Shown: positions 22,160-32,220, numbered from the stretch's first letter. The stretch: 64,000 bases of DNA from Rugalucina vietnamica (GCA_964017185.1 OZ024880.1:35058329-35122328), one strand, 5' to 3'. Numbers and translations are program-made. Notes: generated by a model not told the origin, from the sequence alone.

Positions 22160-22345
22160 CTGCAAACTACAGTTGTTGTAATTTTCATACTTATATTTGC
22201 GCGCAATATTTATTTGGTCCCCGGGTTCCCGCCGTCGGTACCGTGTTTTATTACTGTTTAGTTATGCGCGATTTACTTCCCTTGGTAAATACCGCCTACA
22301 CATTTTACCAAGTTTGAAACCGAAATAGTGCTTGCAGAAGCAAAT
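22160..22345 (+). repeat. Diverged direct duplicate of right-arm sequence lacking the family-B insert
   Basis: Matches 24,282-24,379 joined directly to 24,730-24,820 (AACTACAGTTGTTGTAATTT..., GGTACCGTGTTTTATTACTG then AGTTATGCGCGATTTACTTC). The 350 bp at 24,380-24,729 are absent, so this copy serves as an empty site for the family-B repeat. Confidence 0.75.
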
Positions 22346-24993
22346 ATGCTTTTTTTTTTATTTATTTATTTTTTTTAGCCCAAACGCGCCTGGAGCGCGC
22401 AGCGACTTACAGACGCGACGTGAAAAGTTTGGGTACAACTGCGGAACGTCACATAACGTCACCTGTAAATAGAGGATATTTACTTTTTTGAGGTGAATAC
22501 CAAATATACCAAATATATTTCATAGAGTGAGTTGAAAATTTAGATGTTTTCAAGTCACGAGATGAAATATATTTGGTATTTACGGTTAAAAAGTAAATTT
22601 TCTTTTCTTTTTATTTTATACAATACACGGGTTTTTTCCTATTCACAAAGCAGGCGGTGAAAATGCAAAAACCAAAAATTTTTGAAAACACAAATAATTT
22701 TGGTACCACATTGTTCCTAACGTTCTAACTAAGAAAATGAATTCCCACACTTTATGTTTTCGTTCGTAAATAACGGAGTTATAGGCATTTGAATTTCTGA
22801 AGTGAGGCACATTTAATGACGTCAAGTGAATGGAAACGTCAGAAGTAATCCAAACTCTACAGTGAAAATATCGGCTGATATCAGTTACTAGTGAAAATAT
22901 CAATATCAATTCTGCAGTGAAAATATCACTTTTATCCATTTTTTGAAATCCATTAATTTCACTGCTAAGTATAAAATAAGTGACGTTACATACACGATAA
23001 CGTAATTTTGTCAAAATGCGACATTTATGAAAAGCTGATTCAAACACAAGCATTGTTTTATTTTACGTCCAATCATGATGAAAATTTGCATGCAGAAAAT
23101 ATAGTTCAGAAGTGTTTTTTTTTTTAAATTGGACGGGGACATTTTTGAAACGCTATAAAGCAATGAAATTAAGAATGTTGCAATGAAATAATTAACGCAA
23201 TATTTACGTCAGCAGAAGCATTTTGACATTCAAATATTAAGTAAATATGATAACAACTAACAATTTACTTGATTATTGCTTTTAAAAATCAACCCTTGAA
23301 AACAAATTAATAGTTACAAAACTTACCGGAGTCATTTTTCGCCGCAATCTTACTACCCGTTGATGCAACCAGTGTCAAAATTATGTCATTTTTTGTCTGA
23401 CTTCCGTGCAGTTTTGCACCTCAATTTCGCAAATTTCTTATAATAAGCGCGAAAGAGCTATATTCTTTTCTTTACTACAAGTTACAATGTCTATTTTGTT
23501 GTACTGTGCAAACATTTCATTAATAAAATGACAGTCATAGTTGCCTTAAATACTTGAAAGATATATTTTGTAAAAGAATAAAATAACAGCTTTCCAGTGA
23601 AATATAATCATCCTATATGGCTGTTTATCAGAAACAAATACTATCCGCTTATTACAGCGAGTAGCGCTACTCACAAATGTACCCCAAACTGAATACACAA
23701 GAGGCGGTGATTCTGTCTCGGCATGACTGAAAAATTGTTTGTTGGAACGATAAACACCACTAATCATTCAATTAGAATAAAGGAGTTGAGCACGCTGTGT
23801 ACTAAACCAGGGTCTTTGGAGACCCTGACTGAACATAGCGAAAACGGCATTCGCTTGTGTCGTTTTTTTTTCTGAAAATATGCCCATGGTTTCCGAACAG
23901 GTCCGACACAAACCGAGCTGTACAAGCACTGGGGATGGCTTAAGGCTGGATTATTTAAATTGATGATTTTATTTTAAAATGTAAAGCCGGGAATCGTACT
24001 ATCCATGTAGCGAAAACTAAGGCGCTGATCAGCTTCGAAGCTACTGAGTAGCTGGTCTGCGCCTTTGTTTTCGTATATGCCGATTGTTGGTTTTCTTATG
24101 CGGTGGCTCAATTATATGTGTTTTGTTTCACTCTAATTCGAGTACATCTCTGTTTTCTTTCCCTTTTTCGGTCTAAAACATAAATTGTGGGTATTCGTTA
24201 GAACCGCCTCACTGAGTCGGTTTTTACGTGTATCCACAATCACTGCTTTGAGGAAGCATAAAAACAGGGGGGGGGGATACTGTAAACTACAGTTGTTGTA
24301 ATTTTCATACTCAGCTTTGCGCGCAATATTAATTTGGTCACCGGGTTCCCGCCGTCGGTACCGTGTTTTATTACTGTTTTTACTGCAGAAGCTGAGGGTG
24401 AGGTTACGGCCGTGTAAAATCGATTTAAACCCGCCAGTAACTTTGTGTTACTGATCGTTCCAAGTCGATACTTCTGTGTTGGTTCTTTTTTTATGTCTTG
24501 GTGTTTAAAATATTTTTGTGTTGTTGGCGCCTTATGTATGTTTGCATATTTTTAGTTAAGGTAACTGAGTGGCCACCTATTGGGAAAATAGCTGCTCATT
24601 CGGCTTACGAAATGTTTTCATGGTATAAGTACCTGATTGTTTGTTTGGTTTTTTCCCACCTTTGTTTTTGGAGTGGGAGTCTTTTTCTGATTGCGCCTTT
24701 TCCTGATCTTTGCCTACTTGTACTTTTTTAGTTATGCGCGATTTACTTCCCTTGGTAAATTCCGCCTACACATTTTACCAAGTTCAAAACCGAAATAATG
24801 CTTGTAAAAGCAAATAAGATTACATATTTGGAATATTTGGTATAAAAGTAATGGAGAATGGTGTATTTAGTTAAAGCAAATAGTTAAATATTCTTTATTT
24901 TCTTTTTTATGGTTGTGTTATAAGATTTAAATTTTCAACTCGGGTATGCTATCTCGGAACTCGGGTTCGGGTTACACAAATTACCGACATTCG
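22346..24993 (-). repeat. Right arm of giant palindrome
   Basis: Inverted, nearly identical copy of 14,262-16,903 (2,648 bp). It carries the same nested repeats at corresponding places, showing the arms were copied as a block. The 9-bp duplication at about 22,497-22,514 (two tandem ATACCAAAT) distinguishes it from the left arm. Confidence 0.9.
24380..24729 (+). repeat. Family-B repeat, boundaries fixed by empty-site comparison
   Basis: Insert begins TTACTGCAGAAGC and ends GTACTTTTTT. The equivalent position at about 22,259 reads straight through. This gives the clearest limits (about 350 bp) for the family-B repeat in the window. Confidence 0.65.
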
Positions 24994-25449
24994 CTATTGG
25001 GAACTCGTGTTCTACAATATTAGTTTGATTGATGACCCTTTTCTGACCTGGACCTATTTGATAATTTTATTGTCAATATTTGTTCCCTATGCATTTTTAC
25101 GGGGGGGGGGGGTCAGTCTAAATAAGACAGGGATGGGTCATCGTTTACATTACCAATTGTGCTGTGGCTGATTTTAACAGTCAAAGTAAAATTAATTCTA
25201 TATTCGACGGCTTGGAGCACAAACTTATCGATTATAGGCTCCTTTGAGCAGAATTTGAATGTCTAGAACAAAACTAGAGGGGAAGAGAAGCCTTATAACT
25301 TGCATCATGACGCTGTTTTATTAAACAAGATTTTCGTTTGTGAAGTGAGTTAAGGTTGCATATACAGCGGAGTTACTGATCACCCTTGTTGTGGGCATGA
25401 GTTTTCTCCAGGGGATTGTCTGAACATTGGTGCGATCGGTTCGCGAAAA
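24994..25449. other. No recognisable feature (between palindrome and retrotransposon)
   Basis: Includes a run of 11 G near 25,101. No coding or structured sequence seen. Confidence 0.5.
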
Positions 25450-25494
25450 CTTACTTTTTTCTTACGACTCTTACGATTCTTACGACGTTAACAT

Positions 25495-28488
25495 CTAATT
25501 AGGCTCTGCAACCTCTGTTGATGTGTTTGGATGTCTTTGCCAGTGTCTTGTCCTTTCGCCGGGAATATAGCACCAGGGGTTGAACTTATGGGGATGCCCA
25601 TGCCAACACTTATTAAGTCTACTCTTAAAACTATTGAGAGTGGGTGCCATAACAGTATGTTCTGGGAGCTCATTCCACTGCTCTACAACTCTGTTGCTAA
25701 AGTAATTTCCTCTGATATTCAGTCTAAACCTTTTCTTGTAGATTTTGAAAGAGTGACCTCGTGTTCCTGTATACTGCGACATTGTGAACAGTTTCTCTTT
25801 GTTTACCATATCAATGTCATTCATGATTTTATAAACCTGTACCATATCAGCCCTTTCCCTTCTGTATTCTAATGATGGCAAGCCTAAAATTTTCAATCTT
25901 TCTGGGTATGTTTTACCTCTCAAGCATGATAACATTCGAGTTGCTCTTCGTTGAACATTTTCAATTGCAATCATATCCTTTTTGTGTTGTGGTGACCACA
26001 CAGTGGAGGCATACTCCAGGTGTGGTCTCACCAATGATTTGAAAAGATTTAGAAACATATCTTTATCCATAAATGTGAATGTTTTAAAAATTAGTCCCAG
26101 GTTTCTATTGGCAATTGAGATCTTACTACCAATGTGTTCTCCAAATGATAAAGCACTGTCAATGATTACACCTAAGTCTTTCTCTGATTCAACCGTTTCT
26201 AACCTGACTTCTCCATCTGGTGACTGCATTGTGTAAATTTGTCCCATAGAATTTTTCCCTACATGAAGGTGATGGCATTTCAGAAGGTTAAAAAACATTT
26301 CCCAGATATCGGCCCATGTTACAGCCTTGTTTAAGCATGATTGCAGAATTTCAACGTGTTCTATTCTTGATACTCTCCAATAAATCTTTGAATCATCAGC
26401 AAAAAGTCGTATGCAGCACTGTATGACATCTGGAAGGTCATTTATGTAAATGACAAAGAGAATGGGTCCCAAGACACTGCCTTGAGGCACTCCGGATGTG
26501 ACTGGCTTAGTACTGGATGATTGTCCATCCACGACGACTTGCTGGGTTCTGTTTGCCAAAAATTCTTTGATCCATTTGTATACTTTTCCACGAATTCCAT
26601 ATCCCCATAACTTTTTCATTAATCTTCTATGTTGTAATTTATCGAAGGCCTTGGAAAAATCTAAGTAAATAATGTCAACGTCATCACCTTGATCTAGTGC
26701 CTCTGTTAGGTTGTCAAGAAATTCTAATAATTGGGTTACACAAGATTTACCAGATACGAAACCATGTTGAAAGGGACTAAAAAAATCATTTCTTGTCATA
26801 TGTTCAACTATGTGGTCTCTTATAATTCTCTCCATAAGTTTGCATGGAACCGATGTTAAACTGATGGGGCGGTAGTTTTGTGGTTTTGTTCTAGGTCCCT
26901 TTTTGTAAATTGCAGTCACGTTTGCTTGCTTCCAAATACTGGGTAAAACAGATTCTTGTAATGACTTTTTAAAGATCATAGTTAATGGTGTTATTATTGA
27001 TTTTTTACACTCTTTCACTAGTTTTGGATGAATATTGTCTGGACCTTGTGATTTTGAAGGTTTTAGACGATCTATTGTTTTTTCAACTAATGTTTCTGTT
27101 ATTTCAATATGACTTAAAACTTCATCAAAATCTCTATCAATAAATTCAGGGAGAGCTCCTGGATCTTCTGTTTCAAAAACACTTGCAAAATAACTGTTCA
27201 GCACCTCTGCTTTAACTAGACTATCGTTGGTCAGGGTACCATTTTCTGTTTCTAACTGCCCTAGTTTCCCCTTGGTTTTCTGTTTAGATCTTACATAACT
27301 CCAAAACAATTTCGAATCAGTTTTTATCTTGGTGGTCAGGTCTTTTTCATACTCATATTTAGATCTTCGCATTTCAGCTTTTACAATGTTTCTAGATTCT
27401 TTATAAATTTCATAATTTTGATTTGTTTTACAGTGGAGATACTTTTCCCATTTGGTATGCTTTTTTCGGATAGCTTCATGGCATCTTTGGGTTATATATG
27501 GAGACTTCTTAGCCGACCCAGAGGAAACCTTACTCACTGGTATGTGGGATTCTATTAAATTGGATAATTTCTCTGTAAGTTTTTCCCATGAGGCAGATAA
27601 GTCACATCCATTGAATTCTTGGAGCCAATTCAAACGGGCAAGTTCTCCAGACAAGCTGGTATAATTTCCTTTGAAAAAAATTAATTTTGTAACCAATGTT
27701 TGTGTAATTTCAGTATAACAGTTAAATATAAACTCAAGTTGAAGATGGTCACTTTTACCAAGCCCTGACATGTGGTTTATGGATTCAATCATGTTTTCCT
27801 CGTTAGTGAATACTAAGTCTAGTAATGATGGTTCAAACCCAGATCTGTACCTGGTATAGTTCTTGACATGTTGATATAAAAAACAATCCCTGACACACTC
27901 CAGGAACTGGGATGCAATATGTACTTCAGTAGATCTTGAATTGTTTATGTTCCAGTCAATTTCTTTCAGGTTAAAATCACCCATTATCAACAAGTGGCTG
28001 GGGTTTAAGTCCTTGACATTTAAAAACATTTCTAAGAGTTTCTGATTGTTATCTGAATTGCTACTGGGACTCCTATATACACACCCTATCATAAGGTTAT
28101 CAGAACCAGTCAATTTTATATTGCACCATATACATTCTTGGAAATCATTGTTAAGTTTTGTAAGTGTTGCAGGAATTTCAGATTTGACATATAATGCACA
28201 TCCACGTCCAGTTGTTAGATCTGAAGTAAACATAGAATAACCTTCGATTTCATAGTGCGAACTATCTATATCGAAATTCGTGTTTTTCGGCAAAATTTCA
28301 GTTATTGCTATTATGTCTGGAGATTTGTCTTCAATGTAACATTTAAGTTCAGTTTGTTTTGTAACAGTGAAACAATCAGCATTTGTATATAAAATTTTCA
28401 ACTGATTAAAACTCTTGTTAAAAACCTTAAAATTTCCACCATTTATTTTGTTATGGGTGGCACTATTTACATCATTAAAACTTGCTTG
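25495..28488 (-). CDS. Retrotransposon ORF2: AP endonuclease and reverse transcriptase
   Basis: Open from the codon after the ORF1 stop (28,488) to TAG at 25,495, 997 residues. Numbering from the TTG at 28,401, the APE-type endonuclease shows N7 (YTNAD), E35 (AITE), YRSP at 109, GDFN at 141 and SDH at 217. The reverse transcriptase follows with QGPDNIHPKLV, NYRPISLTSVPCKLMERII, YLDFSKAFD, SGVPQGSVLGPILF and FADD at about 666. The C-terminal region has SLVRPHLEYASTVWSP and FRLNIRGNYFSNRVVEQWN, typical of Jockey/CR1-group ORF2. No stop or shift interrupts it, so the copy may be recently active. There is no ATG before residue 57, which lies beyond the catalytic N and E; the mode of initiation is discussed in the findings. 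Confidence 0.88.
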   Translation of the reverse strand, partial: QASFNDVNSATHNKINGGNFKVFNKSFNQLKILYTNADCFTVTKQTELKCYIEDKSPDIIAITEILPKNTNFDIDSSHYEIEGYSMFTSDLTTGRGCALYVKSEIPATLTKLNNDFQECIWCNIKLTGSDNLMIGCVYRSPSSNSDNNQKLLEMFLNVKDLNPSHLLIMGDFNLKEIDWNINNSRSTEVHIASQFLECVRDCFLYQHVKNYTRYRSGFEPSLLDLVFTNEENMIESINHMSGLGKSDHLQLEFIFNCYTEITQTLVTKLIFFKGNYTSLSGELARLNWLQEFNGCDLSASWEKLTEKLSNLIESHIPVSKVSSGSAKKSPYITQRCHEAIRKKHTKWEKYLHCKTNQNYEIYKESRNIVKAEMRRSKYEYEKDLTTKIKTDSKLFWSYVRSKQKTKGKLGQLETENGTLTNDSLVKAEVLNSYFASVFETEDPGALPEFIDRDFDEVLSHIEITETLVEKTIDRLKPSKSQGPDNIHPKLVKECKKSIITPLTMIFKKSLQESVLPSIWKQANVTAIYKKGPRTKPQNYRPISLTSVPCKLMERIIRDHIVEHMTRNDFFSPFQHGFVSGKSCVTQLLEFLDNLTEALDQGDDVDIIYLDFSKAFDKLQHRRLMKKLWGYGIRGKVYKWIKEFLANRTQQVVVDGQSSSTKPVTSGVPQGSVLGPILFVIYINDLPDVIQCCIRLFADDSKIYWRVSRIEHVEILQSCLNKAVTWADIWEMFFNLLKCHHLHVGKNSMGQIYTMQSPDGEVRLETVESEKDLGVIIDSALSFGEHIGSKISIANRNLGLIFKTFTFMDKDMFLNLFKSLVRPHLEYASTVWSPQHKKDMIAIENVQRRATRMLSCLRGKTYPERLKILGLPSLEYRRERADMVQVYKIMNDIDMVNKEKLFTMSQYTGTRGHSFKIYKKRFRLNIRGNYFSNRVVEQWNELPEHTVMAPTLNSFKSRLNKCWHGHPHKFNPWCYIPGERTRHWQRHPNTSTEVAEPN

Positions 28489-29589
28489 TTATAAAGTCTC
28501 ATCCCCCACAGATGGTATTAGGCCAATACTGTCATTGGCCAGTCCATGTTGGGAATCTAACCCCCCTATAACTGTTTCATCCATAGCTATTGTTGTGTTA
28601 TTGTATGCATCCAGTGACCTACTTGTATTTGAATATGTGGATACATTAAGATGCGGCATGTCCCTGATTGGGCTAATTTCGTGAGAGGTATTCATTGCTA
28701 ATGGTGACTGGTCACGACTAATTTCGCCCCCTTGACTTGATTGCCTTAATGGCGATGTTTCTCTGTTTTGTTGATCAGTCTGGTTACGTTGGTTTCCTTG
28801 TCTGCGTTTTTTCCTCTCCTGCCTCTGTATCGGGGTTAAATCCTTACTTAAAATGACTCTTTTTAGATACTCTGGCGCCTTTTCGGCAATATACTTGGCA
28901 TTTTCAAGGAGTTTTTTCTTATGCACCTTAGATTCTAGGACAATTTTCAAGGGTCTGGTTTTATTTGGAGCCTTTTTCCCCAGACGGAACCAAGTAATCA
29001 TACTTGGGGTTTCAAGACCTAAGCATGCACATAGTTGTGCAAAATCTTCAGCATCAGCTGCCTTATTGTCCTGGCCTGTGGGGAGATTATGTTCTCGCAA
29101 GTTAAACAGTGTAATGTTAGTCTCTCTTCTACGCCTATCTTCCAACTCACTATTTCTTGCATCGACCAGCTTGTTTATATCCTCTTTAACACTGTTACAT
29201 ATTTCAACCTTCATGTCTGAGACAGTTTTATTGGTTAATATATTACTAGTTTCCAGTTTCTTCATTCTACTTTCCAGCTTTGTCATTCTTACATCATTTT
29301 TGCTCAAAGATTCTTTCAGATATTTTGTAATGTTGTCTAGGGAAGGAAAGGTAGCCCTACAGCTTTTGCAGGACCACAGGAAGTCCTCCATTTCTCCCTT
29401 GGTGAGATGGACAAATAATTCATGGCTTATGCCGGCACATTTTAGACAATAGTCCAGTTTACACCCCTGGCACATTATCTTCTCTGATATTAAGGAATCA
29501 CACTTTTGGCAACTGGTTTCAGGGTCACTAGAGTCCTGTCTGGCTCTTTTTTTCATTGCACTATCATTTGAATCAAGATAAGATGCCAT
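28489..29589 (-). CDS. Retrotransposon ORF1 protein (zinc finger, coiled coil, RRM-like)
   Basis: 366 residues starting at a true ATG (MASYLDS). Residues 27-77 hold eight cysteines in PHD/RING-like spacing (C27/C30, C40/C43, C48/C51, C74/C77), with Cys where a PHD finger usually has His. Residues ~85-150 are heptad-like and charged (coiled coil). Residues ~150-240 resemble the RRM-like module of LINE ORF1 proteins (RRRETNITLFNLRE; FRLGKKAPNKTRPLKIVLES). A basic segment, RQERKKRRQG, follows near 255, then a Gln/Ser/Asn-rich tail. By family analogy it binds the element's RNA and forms the nucleoprotein particle. It ends ...GDETL at TAA, directly followed in the same frame by ORF2. Confidence 0.85.
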   Translation of the reverse strand: MASYLDSNDSAMKKRARQDSSDPETSCQKCDSLISEKIMCQGCKLDYCLKCAGISHELFVHLTKGEMEDFLWSCKSCRATFPSLDNITKYLKESLSKNDVRMTKLESRMKKLETSNILTNKTVSDMKVEICNSVKEDINKLVDARNSELEDRRRRETNITLFNLREHNLPTGQDNKAADAEDFAQLCACLGLETPSMITWFRLGKKAPNKTRPLKIVLESKVHKKKLLENAKYIAEKAPEYLKRVILSKDLTPIQRQERKKRRQGNQRNQTDQQNRETSPLRQSSQGGEISRDQSPLAMNTSHEISPIRDMPHLNVSTYSNTSRSLDAYNNTTIAMDETVIGGLDSQHGLANDSIGLIPSVGDETL

Positions 29590-30310
29590 GATTGGTGAAT
29601 TCTATAATGAATTTTATTGTTCAGTATATCTGACAGATTCTATGATTGATCAATATATACATTAGAGTCAATATCTCTATTTAGGCTGTACCATTTTGAC
29701 AATATTTAGTTATTTTATACTCATTCACAATCAAAGTCAAAGGCAAACTGGGATGAGGCAAATTCCACTTCACACAGATCCCAGCTAAAGTCAGAATTTA
29801 ACTACTAAATATTCTAGTACTAAGTTTATTCTCACAATTTTCATCCATTATCATTTGGTTTATTCATTCAATATAAACTGGGTCTTTTCAGTATTTCACT
29901 CTGAACTATATAATTGATTTTATATTATTTAATTTCGCACAATCATTTTTTATTTTATTTTTATTTTTATTTGCTGAGTCTATATCTCAATGTAAACATT
30001 TAATTCAATAAATATGGCCCTTTAAATATCAAATAATGGAAAATGGCAAATTTTCTTCACACAAATTCCATTGACTTGCATAAATTTGATAATGTTTTGG
30101 TATTGTTTGTAGCCAACATTGTGATTTCCACCAAACTGTAATAACAAATCCAATCAAACTTATGTGGAATCAAGCTCGAAACTGTGAATCTGCCCGCTAA
30201 TGAACTGATACTGCTTGACATGTGTCACGGGCTCCAGTTCGAGCATGGCAAATTAAACTTCACACAAGCTCACATCAACTTGCAGCCCGAGACCAGCCAG
30301 CCCTGATCAC
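29590..30310. other. Inter-ORF region with repeated CAAATT...TTCACACA motif
   Basis: Non-coding, 720 bp. The composite GGCAAATT with TTCACACA a few bases later occurs near 29,758, 30,046 and 30,249. It could be 5' untranslated sequence of the retrotransposon or unrelated sequence. Confidence 0.4.
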
Positions 30311-31048
30311 TCAGTAGCACTGCTTCTTCACAACTTCAGAGAGCTTTCTCAACCAATATTGAGACAGCTTTTTTCCACTGTGGATGCCATCCACATATAA
30401 ACTGAAAGTGGGCCTATATTTATTTTTTTTCTTGCTCTTATTTTTCCTAGTCTTTAATAGGGCTGAATTGAAATTAGGGGAACATCGGCCATTTTCACGA
30501 TTAATTTGCCTGATTTTTTTGTTAATGTCTTGAATCATTCGATTGACTATCGTGTCATCCTCCGCAAAAATTTCAGGATGTTCATGACCATGATTTCTGT
30601 TCCATTCTTGAATGCAAATAGATGGTATTTCTAAAAAGGTTACTGGGACTCCCTTAATGCTAGCATAATGTAGAAAACTGCGAAATTTGTTAATCAGTTT
30701 TTCTGGGATTTTGGCTTCTTTAGGAAGCAGGTGAAGAATGCCATCTGCATCTTTTGCACAGAAGTCACACGTGCCTAAAAATACAAAAAGCTCAATATTA
30801 CCATACCGCCTTTTATAATTGTTTACCTGACTTTTTAGCCAGTCAATGCCTTCTAACGCAGTACGGCCTCCTTTATTTTTCCAAACAATACCTCTTTCAA
30901 TTTTGTTACTTTCTCTCCTTTTAGCCTCATTTGCTAAATATTTCCCTTTGCTGTCTGCAAAAATAATTGGCACTGAACGCCTTCTTGGAAGGTCCTTATC
31001 TAAATCAGAAGTGCCCAACAAATACTCGTCAATTTTCGATTCATTCAT
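30311..31048 (-). CDS. SGNH-hydrolase-like ORF upstream of retrotransposon ORF1
   Basis: Single-exon ORF of 245 residues. The first ATG is at 31,048 (MNESKIDEYLL); the open frame begins six bases earlier at a TTG. Motifs fit the SGNH/GDSL esterase order: IIFADSKGKYLANE near residue 30 (block I with Ser, Ala in place of the first Gly), LFVFLGTCDFC near 90 (block III-like), and YVDGIHSGKKL near 220 (block V Asp-x-x-His). A Lys-rich linker precedes the last block. SGNH/esterase domains are known in ORF1 proteins of some CR1-type retrotransposons. Here the domain is a separate ORF in the same orientation, 720 bp upstream of ORF1. It could be an extra ORF of this element, part of an older element, or a host gene. 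Confidence 0.6.
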   Translation of the reverse strand: MNESKIDEYLLGTSDLDKDLPRRRSVPIIFADSKGKYLANEAKRRESNKIERGIVWKNKGGRTALEGIDWLKSQVNNYKRRYGNIELFVFLGTCDFCAKDADGILHLLPKEAKIPEKLINKFRSFLHYASIKGVPVTFLEIPSICIQEWNRNHGHEHPEIFAEDDTIVNRMIQDINKKIRQINRENGRCSPNFNSALLKTRKNKSKKKNKYRPTFSLYVDGIHSGKKLSQYWLRKLSEVVKKQCY

Positions 31049-32220
31049 GGGCAACGTAGCGGATATGCAAAAAATCTTTCAAAGAAATTTACCAGTTTTG
31101 ATCCGCAAACATCAAAGTAATTTCAACGAATAACCGAACAAATTTACAAGAAATCAATAAACTAGAATCTAAATATCTTGATTCTTAAAAATTTGTCACT
31201 CGATGACAACTTGCTTTCCGTATTTTTCAATTTTTTTGGGCACCCACTCATTAAATTTTACACGGCAGCCATGTTTATTTTCCATGAAAGGGCATCCCCT
31301 AAAAATGACAATTTCACCACAAAATGGAAGTTTTTCCACAATTCCTTCGTAGAAACAAATATCTAGCACAAAATGCGTCTAATTATCAACAAAAAACCCT
31401 GTCACCACAACTGGAACTTAATCTAAAAATTTATTTCTTCTTCGAAATCGGAGCAATTAAAATCAGCGTCCATCAACTAGACTGGTTCCCGACTACTTAC
31501 AGTATTGCCTCGCTGTACATTCTAGATTTTCTAATGGCGACATCAGTTATGCATTATCCTCAAAAATCGAAACAACTTCAGACAATACCGCCAGATGTGC
31601 ACAATGTCTCTGTTCTGGAGAACATTTCCTACATGTAACTGTTTCTGCAGCTTCAGTTATATGGGATAAGGCTCTTTGTAGAAATTCTGGCCTTGGTCTT
31701 CACGTCTTTGCAAAGGAAAGTACACCCAAGTCTGAATATATTATGTGGCACTCGGTTGGTTCTTTAAATACACCACGGTGGCAAGGTACATCGCTTCCTT
31801 TATCCTGTTTATTGAAAAATGTAATTTATTTACCTTGTGTACATGCGCACCTCTTCCTTCACCACAAATACAATGGAGATGGAGAAAAATCTAAAGAAAA
31901 ATTAGCGAGTGATGAGAAAGTCTAAACTATTTTTATTTGACTGAACACGGAAATAACTAAGGAGCTCAGCTGCACTATTGAAAATATACGTATATCTTAT
32001 TAAGACAATAAGGGCAATCCCAATTTTGGGAATTTTAATTCCAGCATCATGGTGAACATAACTTCTGTTTACATTGAAATCCCCATTTAAATACCCGCTG
32101 TCATATGCGACGTTTGTCCTCATTGCGTTTTCTGTAAACACGTGTAGAACTATGTGAAACACGTGGTATTTCTAAATTTATAAACCAGAAAAGTATGAGT
32201 CTTGTCTTATTCATTTTACA
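31049..32220. other. No recognisable gene
   Basis: AT-rich; short open frames lack any resemblance to known proteins. It may include the 5' flank of the retrotransposon. Confidence 0.45.

Larger units (their letters stand above)
16904..22345. other. Spacer of the palindrome (no genes, repeat-rich)
   Basis: 5.4 kb between the arms. It holds a CpG-rich stretch (16,904-17,330), a decayed family-B copy (17,640-17,840), a TGAGCC copy (17,968-18,140), two TACG/CGTA-rich blocks (18,620-18,930 and 20,400-20,740), a small MITE (19,263-19,434), a 111-bp tandem pair (about 19,808-20,030), a SINE (20,808-21,030) and a diverged duplicate of arm sequence (22,160-22,345). No coding sequence is supported. 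Confidence 0.7.
25450..29640 (-). mobile_element. Intact CR1/Jockey-type non-LTR retrotransposon
   Basis: Minus-strand element with complete ORF1 and ORF2 and no internal frameshift. The 3' end follows the ORF2 stop within about 10 bases and consists of three tandem 9-mers of the form (G/A)TCGTAAGA (plus-strand 25,460-25,486), similar in kind to the short microsatellite tails of CR1 elements. The 5' limit is unclear: it may lie just above ORF1 or extend to about 31,050 if the SGNH-like ORF belongs to it. A decayed 3' fragment of the same family lies at 39,450-39,610. Confidence 0.85.

Noticed and set aside
28399-28401. TTG at 28,401 as the normal start of ORF2
   Set aside because: Non-AUG starts are rare in animals, and the open frame extends 29 codons further to the ORF1 stop, so the true start is unresolved rather than fixed here.
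31324-31638. 104-residue ORF as a gene
   Set aside because: No motif, no splice partners, and composition expected for AT-rich DNA.
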